Assembly (NCBI RefSeq): GCF_014645355.1
Contig: NZ_BMLS01000003.1
Span: forward strand, 186,001-250,000
Direction: 5' to 3'
Source: Bowmanella pacifica
GTDB taxonomy: Bacteria; Pseudomonadota; Gammaproteobacteria; Enterobacterales; Alteromonadaceae
DNA length: 64,000 bases
Part shown: in pieces, positions 57,049 through 64,000 of the stretch
How the letters are laid out: each line of letters starts with the position of its first letter
How positions within the stretch are numbered: position 1 is the first letter of the stretch
Made by a program: the position numbers and the translations under genes
The notes under the pieces: model-generated
What the model was told of the DNA's origin: nothing
Database searches by the model: none
What the model saw: only the letters and a program-made list of their open reading frames with translations

Positions 57049-60000
57049 TTATAATTCCGCAAGTGCGACGGCTTCATCCACATCCACTGCAACCATGCGC
57101 GACACTCCAGGTTCAGCCATAGTAACACCAGTGAGATGGGTTGCCATTTCCATCGCAATCTTGTTATGAGTGATATAAATAAACTGCACCGTCTTAGACA
57201 TTTCCGACACGAGTTTGCAAAAGCGTCCAACGTTCGCGTCGTCCAAGGGAGCATCCACTTCATCCAGCAAGCAAAACGGCGCCGGATTCAGCCTGAAAAT
57301 AGCAAACACCAATGATAAAGCGGTCAGGGCTTTTTCTCCACCGCTAAGCAGATGAATAGTACTATTTTTCTTGCCGGGTGGCCGTGCCATGATGGTTACC
57401 CCTGTTTCGAGTAGATCATCATCGGTAAGTTCCAGATACGCGGAACCACCGCCAAATACTTTAGGAAACAACATTTTCAGGTCATCGTTTACCTTATCAA
57501 AGGTATCACGAAAGCGACCACGGGTTTCCTTGTCAATTTTTCTGATAGCGCCTTCCAGGGTTTCCAACGCGCCGGTTAAATCCTCATGTTGTTCATCCAG
57601 ATGCTGTTTACGCTCAGCCTGGATATCATATTCTTCTACTGCAGCCAGGTTAACGGCTCCCAGTCTGGAAACCGAAGCCTGGGTCTTTTCTAATTCCTGC
57701 TGCCAGCTATGTTCATCCGCATCATCATCCAGGGTCTCTAACAGGGGTTTGAGAGGCTGATTCATCTCTTGCAACTGCTCCAGTACCGCGTTAGCCCGGA
57801 CTCTGGCGCCTTCTGCCTCTAACCTGAGGCTTTGCTGCAACTCGCGCAATTGCGCTATCCGCTCAGTAATCCCCTGCTGTCCCTTTTGTACCTGTTCAAG
57901 CTCCGCTTGGGCGTTTTGCAATTGCACGGTTAAATCGGCTTGCTGCTCCTCCAGCAATAAACGTTGAGCCAGCAACTCCTGAAGCTGCTCGGTCTGTTCT
58001 TCTAGCGGTGATTGCCATTGCATCTGCTCTTCGGTCAACACCGCCTGGCGCTGTTCGGCACTTTGTAACGATTGCTTCAGCCTCTGGCTACTATGCTGTG
58101 CATTTTGTTGACGACTTTGCAGGCTCTGTATCTGCAACGCCATGTGGTGCACTTTGTTGCGCAGTTCATCGGCTTGTGCGCGTTGCACTGACAACTGCCG
58201 TTGCAACGCGTCCCTTTGCCGTTGGTTTTCCTGCTCACTATCGCTTTGCGAGTCCAGTTGTAATTGCAACTCCTCAAGCTCGGCGGCGAGTGTCTCTTGC
58301 TTTATCTGGTCTTCATCCAATTGCGCTTCAAGCAATGCGATTTGGCTTTGCAAACGTTGCTGTTGTTGGGCTTGCTGCTCACATTGTTGTGTCAACACCA
58401 GCTGTCGCTGCTCCAACTCTATGCATTCTCGCTCTATCTGGCGGTATGCATGCTCTGCCGCTGCCCTTTTGTCATTGTGTAAAACCAATGCCTGCTGCGC
58501 CTCTGACAGTATCTGCTCATGCTGCTCGACATCTATCATCAGAGCGTCCAACTCCAGCTGTAATCGCTGGATTTCTTTGGCTCTATCCAGCATGCCTTGT
58601 TGGCTGCTATGACTACCAATACTCACCCATCCTTGTCCAAGCCAGTGTCCCTGCTGATTTATCAAACTGCATCCAGGGGCTAATGCATCAAGTTGCGCCT
58701 CCAGCGGGCGCCCTTGGTCAGCAATCTGCACTCTTGTTAACCAATCTGGCACCCGCTCACTGGTGATTTTGGCAGCTAATGACCCCTCGGGTTTGTCTTT
58801 AGTCATAAATTGGGCCAGCAGCCAGGAGCTACCGTCAATGTCCGGGTAGCAGCCCTCTTCAATAACCTTGGCTGCCAGCCAGTCGCCCATGACCGTCTCC
58901 AGGGCTTTCTCCCATCCGGCTTCCACCTGAAGCCATTGCCAGGCTGAGACAGGCTGAGCAGGCTGGGCTGTCAACCAGGCCTGAACGGCTTCATCCCGTC
59001 CACCACTGCTGGCTTGCATGGCAGATAAGGCCGACAACTTTGCCTGCAGATGCTGTTGCTGCCCTGCCAAAGTCAATTGCCGCTGTTTATCAGATTGCAG
59101 CTTACTATCTGCATCATCTCGCGCTTGTTGGCTGTTTTCCAAATGCTGAGTGGCTTGCTCAAGGGCCGCCTTGCGCTCCTGCAGAAGCTGCGCTTGCTGG
59201 TTCGCGTCTACAGCCAGGCTGCTTTCTTGTAAATCTCTAAGCCCCTGATGCATATCGCCTAAACGCTGTTGCTCACGCTCATACAAGGTTTGTAAAGACT
59301 GAATTTGTGTCTGACGACTTTGTACTTGCTGCTTCAGACCAAATACATCCTGTTCCTGTCGCCGCCACTTATCTTGCTGATCCTGCCACTGCTGCTCGAC
59401 CTCGTGCAGCACAGACTGCGCCTGATGCTGCTGTTCCACCAAGAGCGCCTGCTCGGGCTCTAAATCACTCAGGCTGGCATCGATAAGCTGCTGACTTTGT
59501 TGCTCCAGCTCCAGCTCTTGCTGTAATTGACGTATCGTCTCCTGCAGTTGAGTCAGTTCCTGCTCAATTTGCTGCTTACGCTGGCGCGCATGAATTTGGG
59601 TTTGTTCCAGTCGGGTGATCTGATTCCCTACCTGAAAATACTGCTGTTGCACATCAGATAGTTGTTGTTTGTAATCTGCCACGTTTTCCTGATAGCCAAG
59701 CATGCCTCTTTCATCACCACGTTGCCTGGCCACCACTTCTTGAATCTCACTTTCCCTAGCGGCAATAGCCTGTTCAAGCTCGCTGATTTGTTGGGAGTGT
59801 TTCAGCCAGCGAAGTGCCGCCAGCTCTGACTTAAATTTACGTTCTTTGGCCTTGAGTTCTTTATAGCGCTTTGCCGCTGCGGCCTGACGCTGGAGTTTTT
59901 CCAACTGCTGACCCAGTTCCCCTCTTACATCATTCAGCCGTTCTAAATTATCCCGGCAATGGCGAATTCGGGTTTCGGTCTCCCGTCGCCGCTCTTTATA

Positions 60001-60516
60001 TTTAGAAATGCCGGCAGCTTCCTCAATGAAGATACGCAGTTCCTGTGGCTTAGACTCAATTAAGCGGGAGATCATCCCCTGCTCGATAATTGCGTAGCTA
60101 CGCGGCCCCAAACCTGTACCTAAAAATAAGTCCGTCACATCCCGGCGGCGACATTTTGCTGTGTTGAGAAAGTAAGTGGATTGCCCATCACGGGTTACCA
60201 GACGCTTAACCGACAGCTCATTGTACTTGGCATACTCGCCCTGAATACGGCCACTGCTATTGTCAAATACCAGCTCTACACTGCATTGGGAGACAGGTTT
60301 TCTGGCCGTTGAACCGTTGAATATCACATCAGTCATTGCGTCGCCACGCAGGTTCTTAGCCGAGCTCTCGCCCAGCACCCAACGTACAGCGTCAATCACA
60401 TTAGACTTACCACAGCCGTTGGGACCTACAATGGCTGTCATATCATCAGGAAAGGGAATACTGGTTGGATCCACGAAGGATTTGAATCCGGCCAGTTTGA
60501 TCTTTTTTAAGCGCAT
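57049..60516 (-). CDS. smc: chromosome partition protein SMC
   Basis: A 1155-residue SMC ATPase that compacts and segregates the chromosome. The start at 60516 (MRLKKIKLAGFKSFVDPT) has AGGA upstream; the open frame runs 16 codons further. Walker A is GPNGCGKSN (31-39), the C-loop signature LSGGEKAL and Walker B LLDEVDAPLDD lie in the C-terminal head. Between them are two long Gln- and Glu-rich coiled coils with a hinge near residues 510-650 (AWQWLQVEAGWEKALETVMG). A few gammaproteobacteria carry SMC rather than MukB; partner genes scpA and scpB are not in the window. Confidence 0.97.
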   Translation of the reverse strand: MRLKKIKLAGFKSFVDPTSIPFPDDMTAIVGPNGCGKSNVIDAVRWVLGESSAKNLRGDAMTDVIFNGSTARKPVSQCSVELVFDNSSGRIQGEYAKYNELSVKRLVTRDGQSTYFLNTAKCRRRDVTDLFLGTGLGPRSYAIIEQGMISRLIESKPQELRIFIEEAAGISKYKERRRETETRIRHCRDNLERLNDVRGELGQQLEKLQRQAAAAKRYKELKAKERKFKSELAALRWLKHSQQISELEQAIAARESEIQEVVARQRGDERGMLGYQENVADYKQQLSDVQQQYFQVGNQITRLEQTQIHARQRKQQIEQELTQLQETIRQLQQELELEQQSQQLIDASLSDLEPEQALLVEQQHQAQSVLHEVEQQWQDQQDKWRRQEQDVFGLKQQVQSRQTQIQSLQTLYEREQQRLGDMHQGLRDLQESSLAVDANQQAQLLQERKAALEQATQHLENSQQARDDADSKLQSDKQRQLTLAGQQQHLQAKLSALSAMQASSGGRDEAVQAWLTAQPAQPVSAWQWLQVEAGWEKALETVMGDWLAAKVIEEGCYPDIDGSSWLLAQFMTKDKPEGSLAAKITSERVPDWLTRVQIADQGRPLEAQLDALAPGCSLINQQGHWLGQGWVSIGSHSSQQGMLDRAKEIQRLQLELDALMIDVEQHEQILSEAQQALVLHNDKRAAAEHAYRQIERECIELEQRQLVLTQQCEQQAQQQQRLQSQIALLEAQLDEDQIKQETLAAELEELQLQLDSQSDSEQENQRQRDALQRQLSVQRAQADELRNKVHHMALQIQSLQSRQQNAQHSSQRLKQSLQSAEQRQAVLTEEQMQWQSPLEEQTEQLQELLAQRLLLEEQQADLTVQLQNAQAELEQVQKGQQGITERIAQLRELQQSLRLEAEGARVRANAVLEQLQEMNQPLKPLLETLDDDADEHSWQQELEKTQASVSRLGAVNLAAVEEYDIQAERKQHLDEQHEDLTGALETLEGAIRKIDKETRGRFRDTFDKVNDDLKMLFPKVFGGGSAYLELTDDDLLETGVTIMARPPGKKNSTIHLLSGGEKALTALSLVFAIFRLNPAPFCLLDEVDAPLDDANVGRFCKLVSEMSKTVQFIYITHNKIAMEMATHLTGVTMAEPGVSRMVAVDVDEAVALAEL

Positions 60517-60654
60517 GGGTCCTATTATTGTTGTAGCGTCTTGGGCGCGGTTCGACTCTACCAAAACTAAAGATGTGTAACAATTAAGGAATTCTGTCCA
60601 CTGCCTATTTGCGGTAACCTACTTATCTCAAAGATAAAAGCTGCCGGGAGATTC

Positions 60655-61425
60655 ATGCAGGGCCAACAGCCAAAAAGCGGTGTCGCTTACTTTTTCCAGG
60701 GTTTTCAACTTATCCAGACCAAAGGACTGAAACGTTTTGTGTTCATTCCTTTGATGGTCAACTTGCTACTCTTTTCCGTCGCATTCTACTTTTTATTGCA
60801 GCAAATCGACGGGGCCATTTTGTGGGTAATGGATTTGGTTCCTGAGTGGCTGTCCTGGCTGCGTGACTGGCTAAGCGTAATACTATGGCCGCTGGCGGTG
60901 GTGATTATTCTGGTCACCTTTTCGTTTATTTTCTCCAGTATAGCCAACTGGTTGGCTGCGCCCTTTAACGGATTACTAGCTGAACGTGTAGAGCAGCATT
61001 TAACCGGCCAACAATTTGATGACGGCGGATTTGCAGCAGTGCTAAAGGACGTTCCCCGTACGTTGGGAAGAGAGTGGACCAAACTGGTCTACTATATCCC
61101 CCGTGCACTGGGCTTTTTAATTATCTTCTTTTTATTACCTGTATTTGGCCAGGTAATCTGGTTTTTATTTACTGCCTGGATGATGGCGATCCAATACTGT
61201 GACTACCCTTTTGACAATCATAAGGTTCCTTTCCCAGTGATGCGTGACCAACTTGGTGAAGCAAAAGGCACGGCATTTTCTTTCGGTCTTGCTGTCACAT
61301 TATTCGCCATGGTGCCCATTGTTAACTTTTTAGTCATGCCGGTGGCCATTTGTGGGGCTACAGCCATGTGGGTGGATAAATTTCGCCCTAAACTAGGCGC
61401 CAGATCCAACTTGAGCGGCCAGTAG
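60655..61425 (+). CDS. cysZ: sulfate transporter CysZ
   Basis: A 256-residue inner-membrane protein that brings sulfate into the cell for cysteine synthesis. It has about four long membrane helices (near 26-48, 77-100, 148-175, 210-236) and conserved pieces GFQLIQTKGLKRFVFIPLMV, FSSIANWLAAPFNGLLAERVE and WMMAIQYCDYPFDNHK, which define CysZ. Length equals the E. coli protein (253) within three residues. It is divergent from smc; the cysZ-zipA-ligA neighbourhood is common in gammaproteobacteria. Its last 33 bases overlap the end of the GGDEF-EAL gene. Confidence 0.94.
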   Translation: MQGQQPKSGVAYFFQGFQLIQTKGLKRFVFIPLMVNLLLFSVAFYFLLQQIDGAILWVMDLVPEWLSWLRDWLSVILWPLAVVIILVTFSFIFSSIANWLAAPFNGLLAERVEQHLTGQQFDDGGFAAVLKDVPRTLGREWTKLVYYIPRALGFLIIFFLLPVFGQVIWFLFTAWMMAIQYCDYPFDNHKVPFPVMRDQLGEAKGTAFSFGLAVTLFAMVPIVNFLVMPVAICGATAMWVDKFRPKLGARSNLSGQ

Positions 61426-63444
61426 ACGTTCAAATTCAGCGGCCGGCAACGGCCGGCTGAAATGATAGCCCTGCATGATGTGACAGCCGTTTTGCTGTAA
61501 AAATGCCACCTGTTCCTGATATTCAACGCCCTGGGCCACCAATCCAATACCCAAGGTTTTAGACAGTTGAATAATCGCCTTGATAATGACCCTGTCGCCG
61601 GGCTCTTCATTCAGGTTGGTCATGTAGGAGCGATCAATTTTAAGGGTATCTACCGGCAGCACTTTAAGCTGACGCAAGGACGAATAGCCACTACCAAAAT
61701 CATCCAAAGCAATACTAAAGCCAGCGGATTTTACCCACGCCAGTCGTTCCAACAGATAGTGGCCATTATCCATCAATGAACTTTCGGCAATTTCCGTTTT
61801 CACCGCACCTGGCTCCAAACCTGACGCTTTGAGCAGTTGCGACATTTGTTGGATATTTTGATGATCACAAAACTGATGCCCGGAGATATTCACCGATACT
61901 TGAATTTGCCTATCATACATCTGCTTCCATAAGCTGATATGGGCAATCGCCTGGCTCAGCACTTGCAAAAATACCTCCTGTATAAGCCCTGAACGCTCCG
62001 CCACCGATATAAACTCCGTGGCAGGAATGATACCCTTTGTGCTGTGACGCCAGCGCGCCAAACATTCCACCCCAACAAATTCGCCGGTAAGGCTATTGAC
62101 CTGGGGTTGGTAATAAGGAATAAACTCCCCACGCTTCAACCCCTGCCGAATTTGCTGTTCGGTCTGTTTGTAGTTAACCAATTCCTGATTGAGGTCCTCA
62201 CTGTAAAAAACAAAAGCTGATTCAGGTGATTTCTTAGCCCGGTACATAGCAATATCCGCCTGATGCAGCAATTCTTCCGCATGCTCGGTGTTCTGCGGAA
62301 ACAGGCTAATCCCAATGCTCGCCCCCACTTCAACAGCCAATCCCATTATCGCAAAGGGCTCTTCCAGGCATTGAATGATCTTTTCTGCAACCCGGGATAC
62401 AGCCTGAGAACCATTGGCATGGTTGATCAAGAGTACAAACTCATCTCCCCCCAATCGAGCTACCGTATCGCTGGTTCGAAGCACCGAGCAAAATCGTTCG
62501 GCCACTAATCGCAACAGAGTATCCCCTGCCTCGTGCCCCATGCTGTCATTCACTTGCTTGAATCTGTCCAAATCGAGAAACATCAGACCAAAGCCCGAGC
62601 TGTCACGCCGACACTGGTTGATTTGGTGAGGAATGAGTTGCATCAGCAAAGCCCGGTTGGGTAACCCGGTCAAGGCGTCATGATAGGCCAGCGTCCGAAG
62701 ATGGCTGACGGAGCCGTCCCGACAGCCGGCATCCGAATAAACGCCGACAAAATAACAAGGGCGGCGGTATTCATCGACAATAGCGCTGAGGCGAACCTGG
62801 CACAATAAGTCATGCCCTTGCTTATTCTTATCCCAGAGTTCTCCGCTCCAAAAACCTTTTTCCATCAATTGAAGCTTGATATTTAAGAAAAATTCATCAT
62901 CATGTTTATCAGAACGCAGTATACGAACATCCTCTCCCACTAACTCATTTACCGAATAGCCGGATAACTCGCAAAAGGCCGCATTGGCATACAGGATTTT
63001 CTGCTGTTTATCCGTTATCAACACCGACTCACTGGATGACGAAAAGACCTGCTGATACAACTGCAACTGCAAAGCCGCACTGGGACCAAATTGCTCCTGA
63101 AAGCCTAAACTCACATGTAAGTAGTCTTCATCAGCAAACGTCAGCCTGGTGAAATGGCACTGTGCACTTAGCCAATCCCCCTTTAGACTGCGCCACTGGC
63201 AACGACAACGCCCTCGCCCAGCCCCCACATAAGTATCAAAAAGATGCGGGTTATCTTTGTCTAATGGTTGGCAAAGCCTATCAAAGGGGATTGACTGCAG
63301 AGGCTGTTGATTCTCATAGCCCAGCGCTTCCAATAAAGCCTGATTAGCAGCAACCAAGTACCCTTGTTTTAGCAGCACCATAGGTTCACAGGAGTTGTGC
63401 ATAAACTGTTGGAATGCGTGGTAACAGGAAGAATGATTCAGCAT
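61393..63444 (-). CDS. PAS-GGDEF-EAL cyclic-di-GMP signalling protein
   Basis: A 683-residue cytoplasmic protein. Two PAS-like domains (about 10-110 and 130-235; the second includes ANAAFCELSGYSVNELVG) precede a GGDEF domain with an intact RLGGDEF and an upstream RTSD inhibitory site five residues before it. The EAL domain has ECLARW (EAL variant), NISGHQF, EIAES, DDFGSGYSS, KIDRS and QGYHFSRP. One usual metal-binding position differs: the consensus AEGVE reads AQGVE (Gln638), which may weaken phosphodiesterase activity. There is no signal peptide. It converges on cysZ with a 33-base overlap. Confidence 0.93.
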   Translation of the reverse strand: MLNHSSCYHAFQQFMHNSCEPMVLLKQGYLVAANQALLEALGYENQQPLQSIPFDRLCQPLDKDNPHLFDTYVGAGRGRCRCQWRSLKGDWLSAQCHFTRLTFADEDYLHVSLGFQEQFGPSAALQLQLYQQVFSSSSESVLITDKQQKILYANAAFCELSGYSVNELVGEDVRILRSDKHDDEFFLNIKLQLMEKGFWSGELWDKNKQGHDLLCQVRLSAIVDEYRRPCYFVGVYSDAGCRDGSVSHLRTLAYHDALTGLPNRALLMQLIPHQINQCRRDSSGFGLMFLDLDRFKQVNDSMGHEAGDTLLRLVAERFCSVLRTSDTVARLGGDEFVLLINHANGSQAVSRVAEKIIQCLEEPFAIMGLAVEVGASIGISLFPQNTEHAEELLHQADIAMYRAKKSPESAFVFYSEDLNQELVNYKQTEQQIRQGLKRGEFIPYYQPQVNSLTGEFVGVECLARWRHSTKGIIPATEFISVAERSGLIQEVFLQVLSQAIAHISLWKQMYDRQIQVSVNISGHQFCDHQNIQQMSQLLKASGLEPGAVKTEIAESSLMDNGHYLLERLAWVKSAGFSIALDDFGSGYSSLRQLKVLPVDTLKIDRSYMTNLNEEPGDRVIIKAIIQLSKTLGIGLVAQGVEYQEQVAFLQQNGCHIMQGYHFSRPLPAAEFERLLAAQVGSGA

Positions 63445-63632
63445 GACATCACTAGGGTTGTTATTGCCGGAACGACACAGGACGCGTAATACGCTGTACC
63501 AGACGAATCCGCCATACTCTTCATGGTATATAGTTCACAACCTCGACAATGTCATGTCCTCAGGCTTAACCGACAAATCTTAAGCGCCAAGTGCAGCGTC
63601 CCGGCTCGTGCGCCAAACCCTTGGAGAAATCT

Positions 63633-63725
63633 ATGCCAAAACGCGCGAATAACCGAATCCGAAGGTCGAATCTTCTGGTTGAACAGACAAAACGTAATGG
63701 CCAGTCTTTATTGCACAGTAAATAA
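63633..63725 (+). CDS. candidate 30-aa basic peptide
   Basis: A 30-codon ORF from ATG 63633 to TAA 63723-63725. It begins MPKRANNRIRRSNL and ends QSLLHSK, with eight Arg/Lys residues, so it would be strongly basic. GGAGA at 63623-63627 lies 5 bases before the ATG, a better ribosome site than most genes here. A short hairpin follows 2 bases after the stop. No family recognised; a nucleic-acid or ribosome-binding role is only a guess from charge. It is unproved that it is translated. Confidence 0.45.
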   Translation: MPKRANNRIRRSNLLVEQTKRNGQSLLHSK

Positions 63726-63791
63726 TCAGATTTTACGTAAATCTTTGTTGCTCTTATGAGTTGTTTGCCTCACACTAGAGTCGAACTAGGT

Positions 63792-63812
63792 GGTAAGCAA
63801 TGGTTGCTTGCC
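63792..63812 (+). other. leader hairpin upstream of the RRM gene
   Basis: GGTAAGCAA (63792-63800) and TTGCTTGCC (63804-63812) form a 9-bp RNA stem (one G-U) with a 3-base loop, about 75 bases before the RRM start. RRM genes of this type are often cold-regulated with structured leaders, so it may influence translation. Confidence 0.35.
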
Positions 63813-63886
63813 GCACGACATCGGGCGATTCTGGCTGTTGGCTCCCTTGATGGCGTAGATACTTAACAGCCGTGAGAAAACTTGCA

Positions 63887-64000
63887 ATGAAACTATATGT
63901 TGGAAACTTGTCATATCAAATGACAGACGCTGATTTGGAAGCAGCATTCGCTGCGTTCGGTGCCGTTAGCTCCGCCAAAATCATCACAGACCGTGAAACC
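63887..64000 (+). CDS. RRM-type RNA-binding protein, 5' part
   Basis: The first 38 codons of an RNA-recognition-motif protein; the gene runs off the window. The RNP2 motif LYVGNL is at residues 3-8 and the following LEAAFAAFGAVSSAKII segment is the first helix and second strand of the RRM fold. Bacterial single-RRM proteins (RbpA-like, 80-150 aa) act in RNA metabolism and are often cold-induced. The GAG upstream is weak and about 11 bases from the ATG, so translation may depend on the leader. Confidence 0.9.
   Translation, partial: MKLYVGNLSYQMTDADLEAAFAAFGAVSSAKIITDRET

Larger units (their letters stand above)
63445..63886. other. 442-bp intergenic region before the RRM gene
   Basis: The region holds the start side of the GGDEF-EAL gene promoter, a 30-codon candidate ORF (63633-63725, separate entry), an AT-rich hairpin AGATTT/AAATCT (63728-63744) just after it, and a leader hairpin GGTAAGCAA/TTGCTTGCC (63792-63812, one G-U pair). 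No tRNA or longer gene was found. The 78-codon open frame at 63523-63759 looks unlikely to be a gene. Confidence 0.5.

Noticed and set aside
58008-58766. A 252-codon open frame antisense to smc
   Set aside because: It mirrors the Gln/Glu-rich coiled-coil codons of smc, has no ribosome site and an Ala/Cys/Ser-rich composition typical of a shadow frame.
63523-63759. A 78-codon open frame before the RRM gene
   Set aside because: Mixed composition, no ribosome site, and it overlaps the better-supported 30-codon ORF in another frame.

Overview
The window reads as ordinary, densely coded chromosome of a gammaproteobacterium, most probably a marine or aquatic member of the Alteromonadales (Alteromonas/Bowmanella/Shewanella-like). 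The grounds are the cysZ / smc-zipA-ligA neighbourhood with DUF3392 and DUF2919 genes, the divergent bioA / bioB-F-C-D locus, three large TonB-dependent receptors, and a GalNAc (aga) regulon of the Shewanella type. The species cannot be named from the sequence. I saw no tRNA or rRNA gene, CRISPR array, insertion sequence, integrase or prophage. About 56 protein genes are called, two of them cut by the window edges.

Layout. 1-2217: end of a metallophosphoesterase, pepE, upp. 2235-2711: a hotdog thioesterase with a FadR-like operator. 2785-7795: complete biotin cluster (bioD, bioC, bioF, bioB on minus; bioA divergent) with a BirA-type operator between bioB and bioA. 7792-13261: small membrane protein, asnS, a periplasmic protein, ydjA-type nitroreductase, a small ORF and fadH. 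13492-15351: sppA. 15587-24106: a peptide-scavenging cluster (M14 carboxypeptidase, D-aminoacylase-type lipoprotein, TonB receptor, divergent LysR regulator with two matching operator-like palindromes). 24200-32498: DEAD-box helicase, YfcC-type transporter, periplasmic solute-binding-like protein, PanE-like reductase, DUF3224, patatin, PhnA/YjdM and a guanine-deaminase-like enzyme. 32533-34772: ahpC-ahpF with an OxyR-like site. 34913-47570: GalNAc regulon. 47697-52495: LysR plus small partner, GAF protein and a third TonB receptor. 52734-60516: DUF2919, DUF3392, ligA, zipA, smc. 60655-63444: cysZ and a PAS-GGDEF-EAL protein. 63633-64000: a candidate 30-residue basic ORF and the start of an RRM RNA-binding protein with a structured leader.

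How the genes work together. The richest system is the GalNAc locus. A Tat-exported GH109 alpha-N-acetylgalactosaminidase would release GalNAc, a divergent TonB receptor would import the glycan or sugar, and an uncharacterised DUF3472 lipoprotein sits behind the receptor. A FucP-type permease, ROK kinase, GalNAc-6-P deacetylase, AgaS deaminase and a GatZ/KbaZ-family protein complete a cytoplasmic route, all next to a DeoR-type AgaR repressor. The promoter carries several CTTTC/GAAAG elements and CTTCGTTT direct repeats. No class II tagatose-bisphosphate aldolase (KbaY) and no separate tagatose-6-P kinase lie nearby. The second system is the peptide cluster, where LysR-type boxes (ATAAC-N5-GTTAT) lie between the regulator and the receptor. 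Fatty-acid (FadR-like), biotin (BirA-like) and peroxide (OxyR-like) regulation can also be proposed from the intergenic palindromes. Regulatory calls are by eye and need a motif search.
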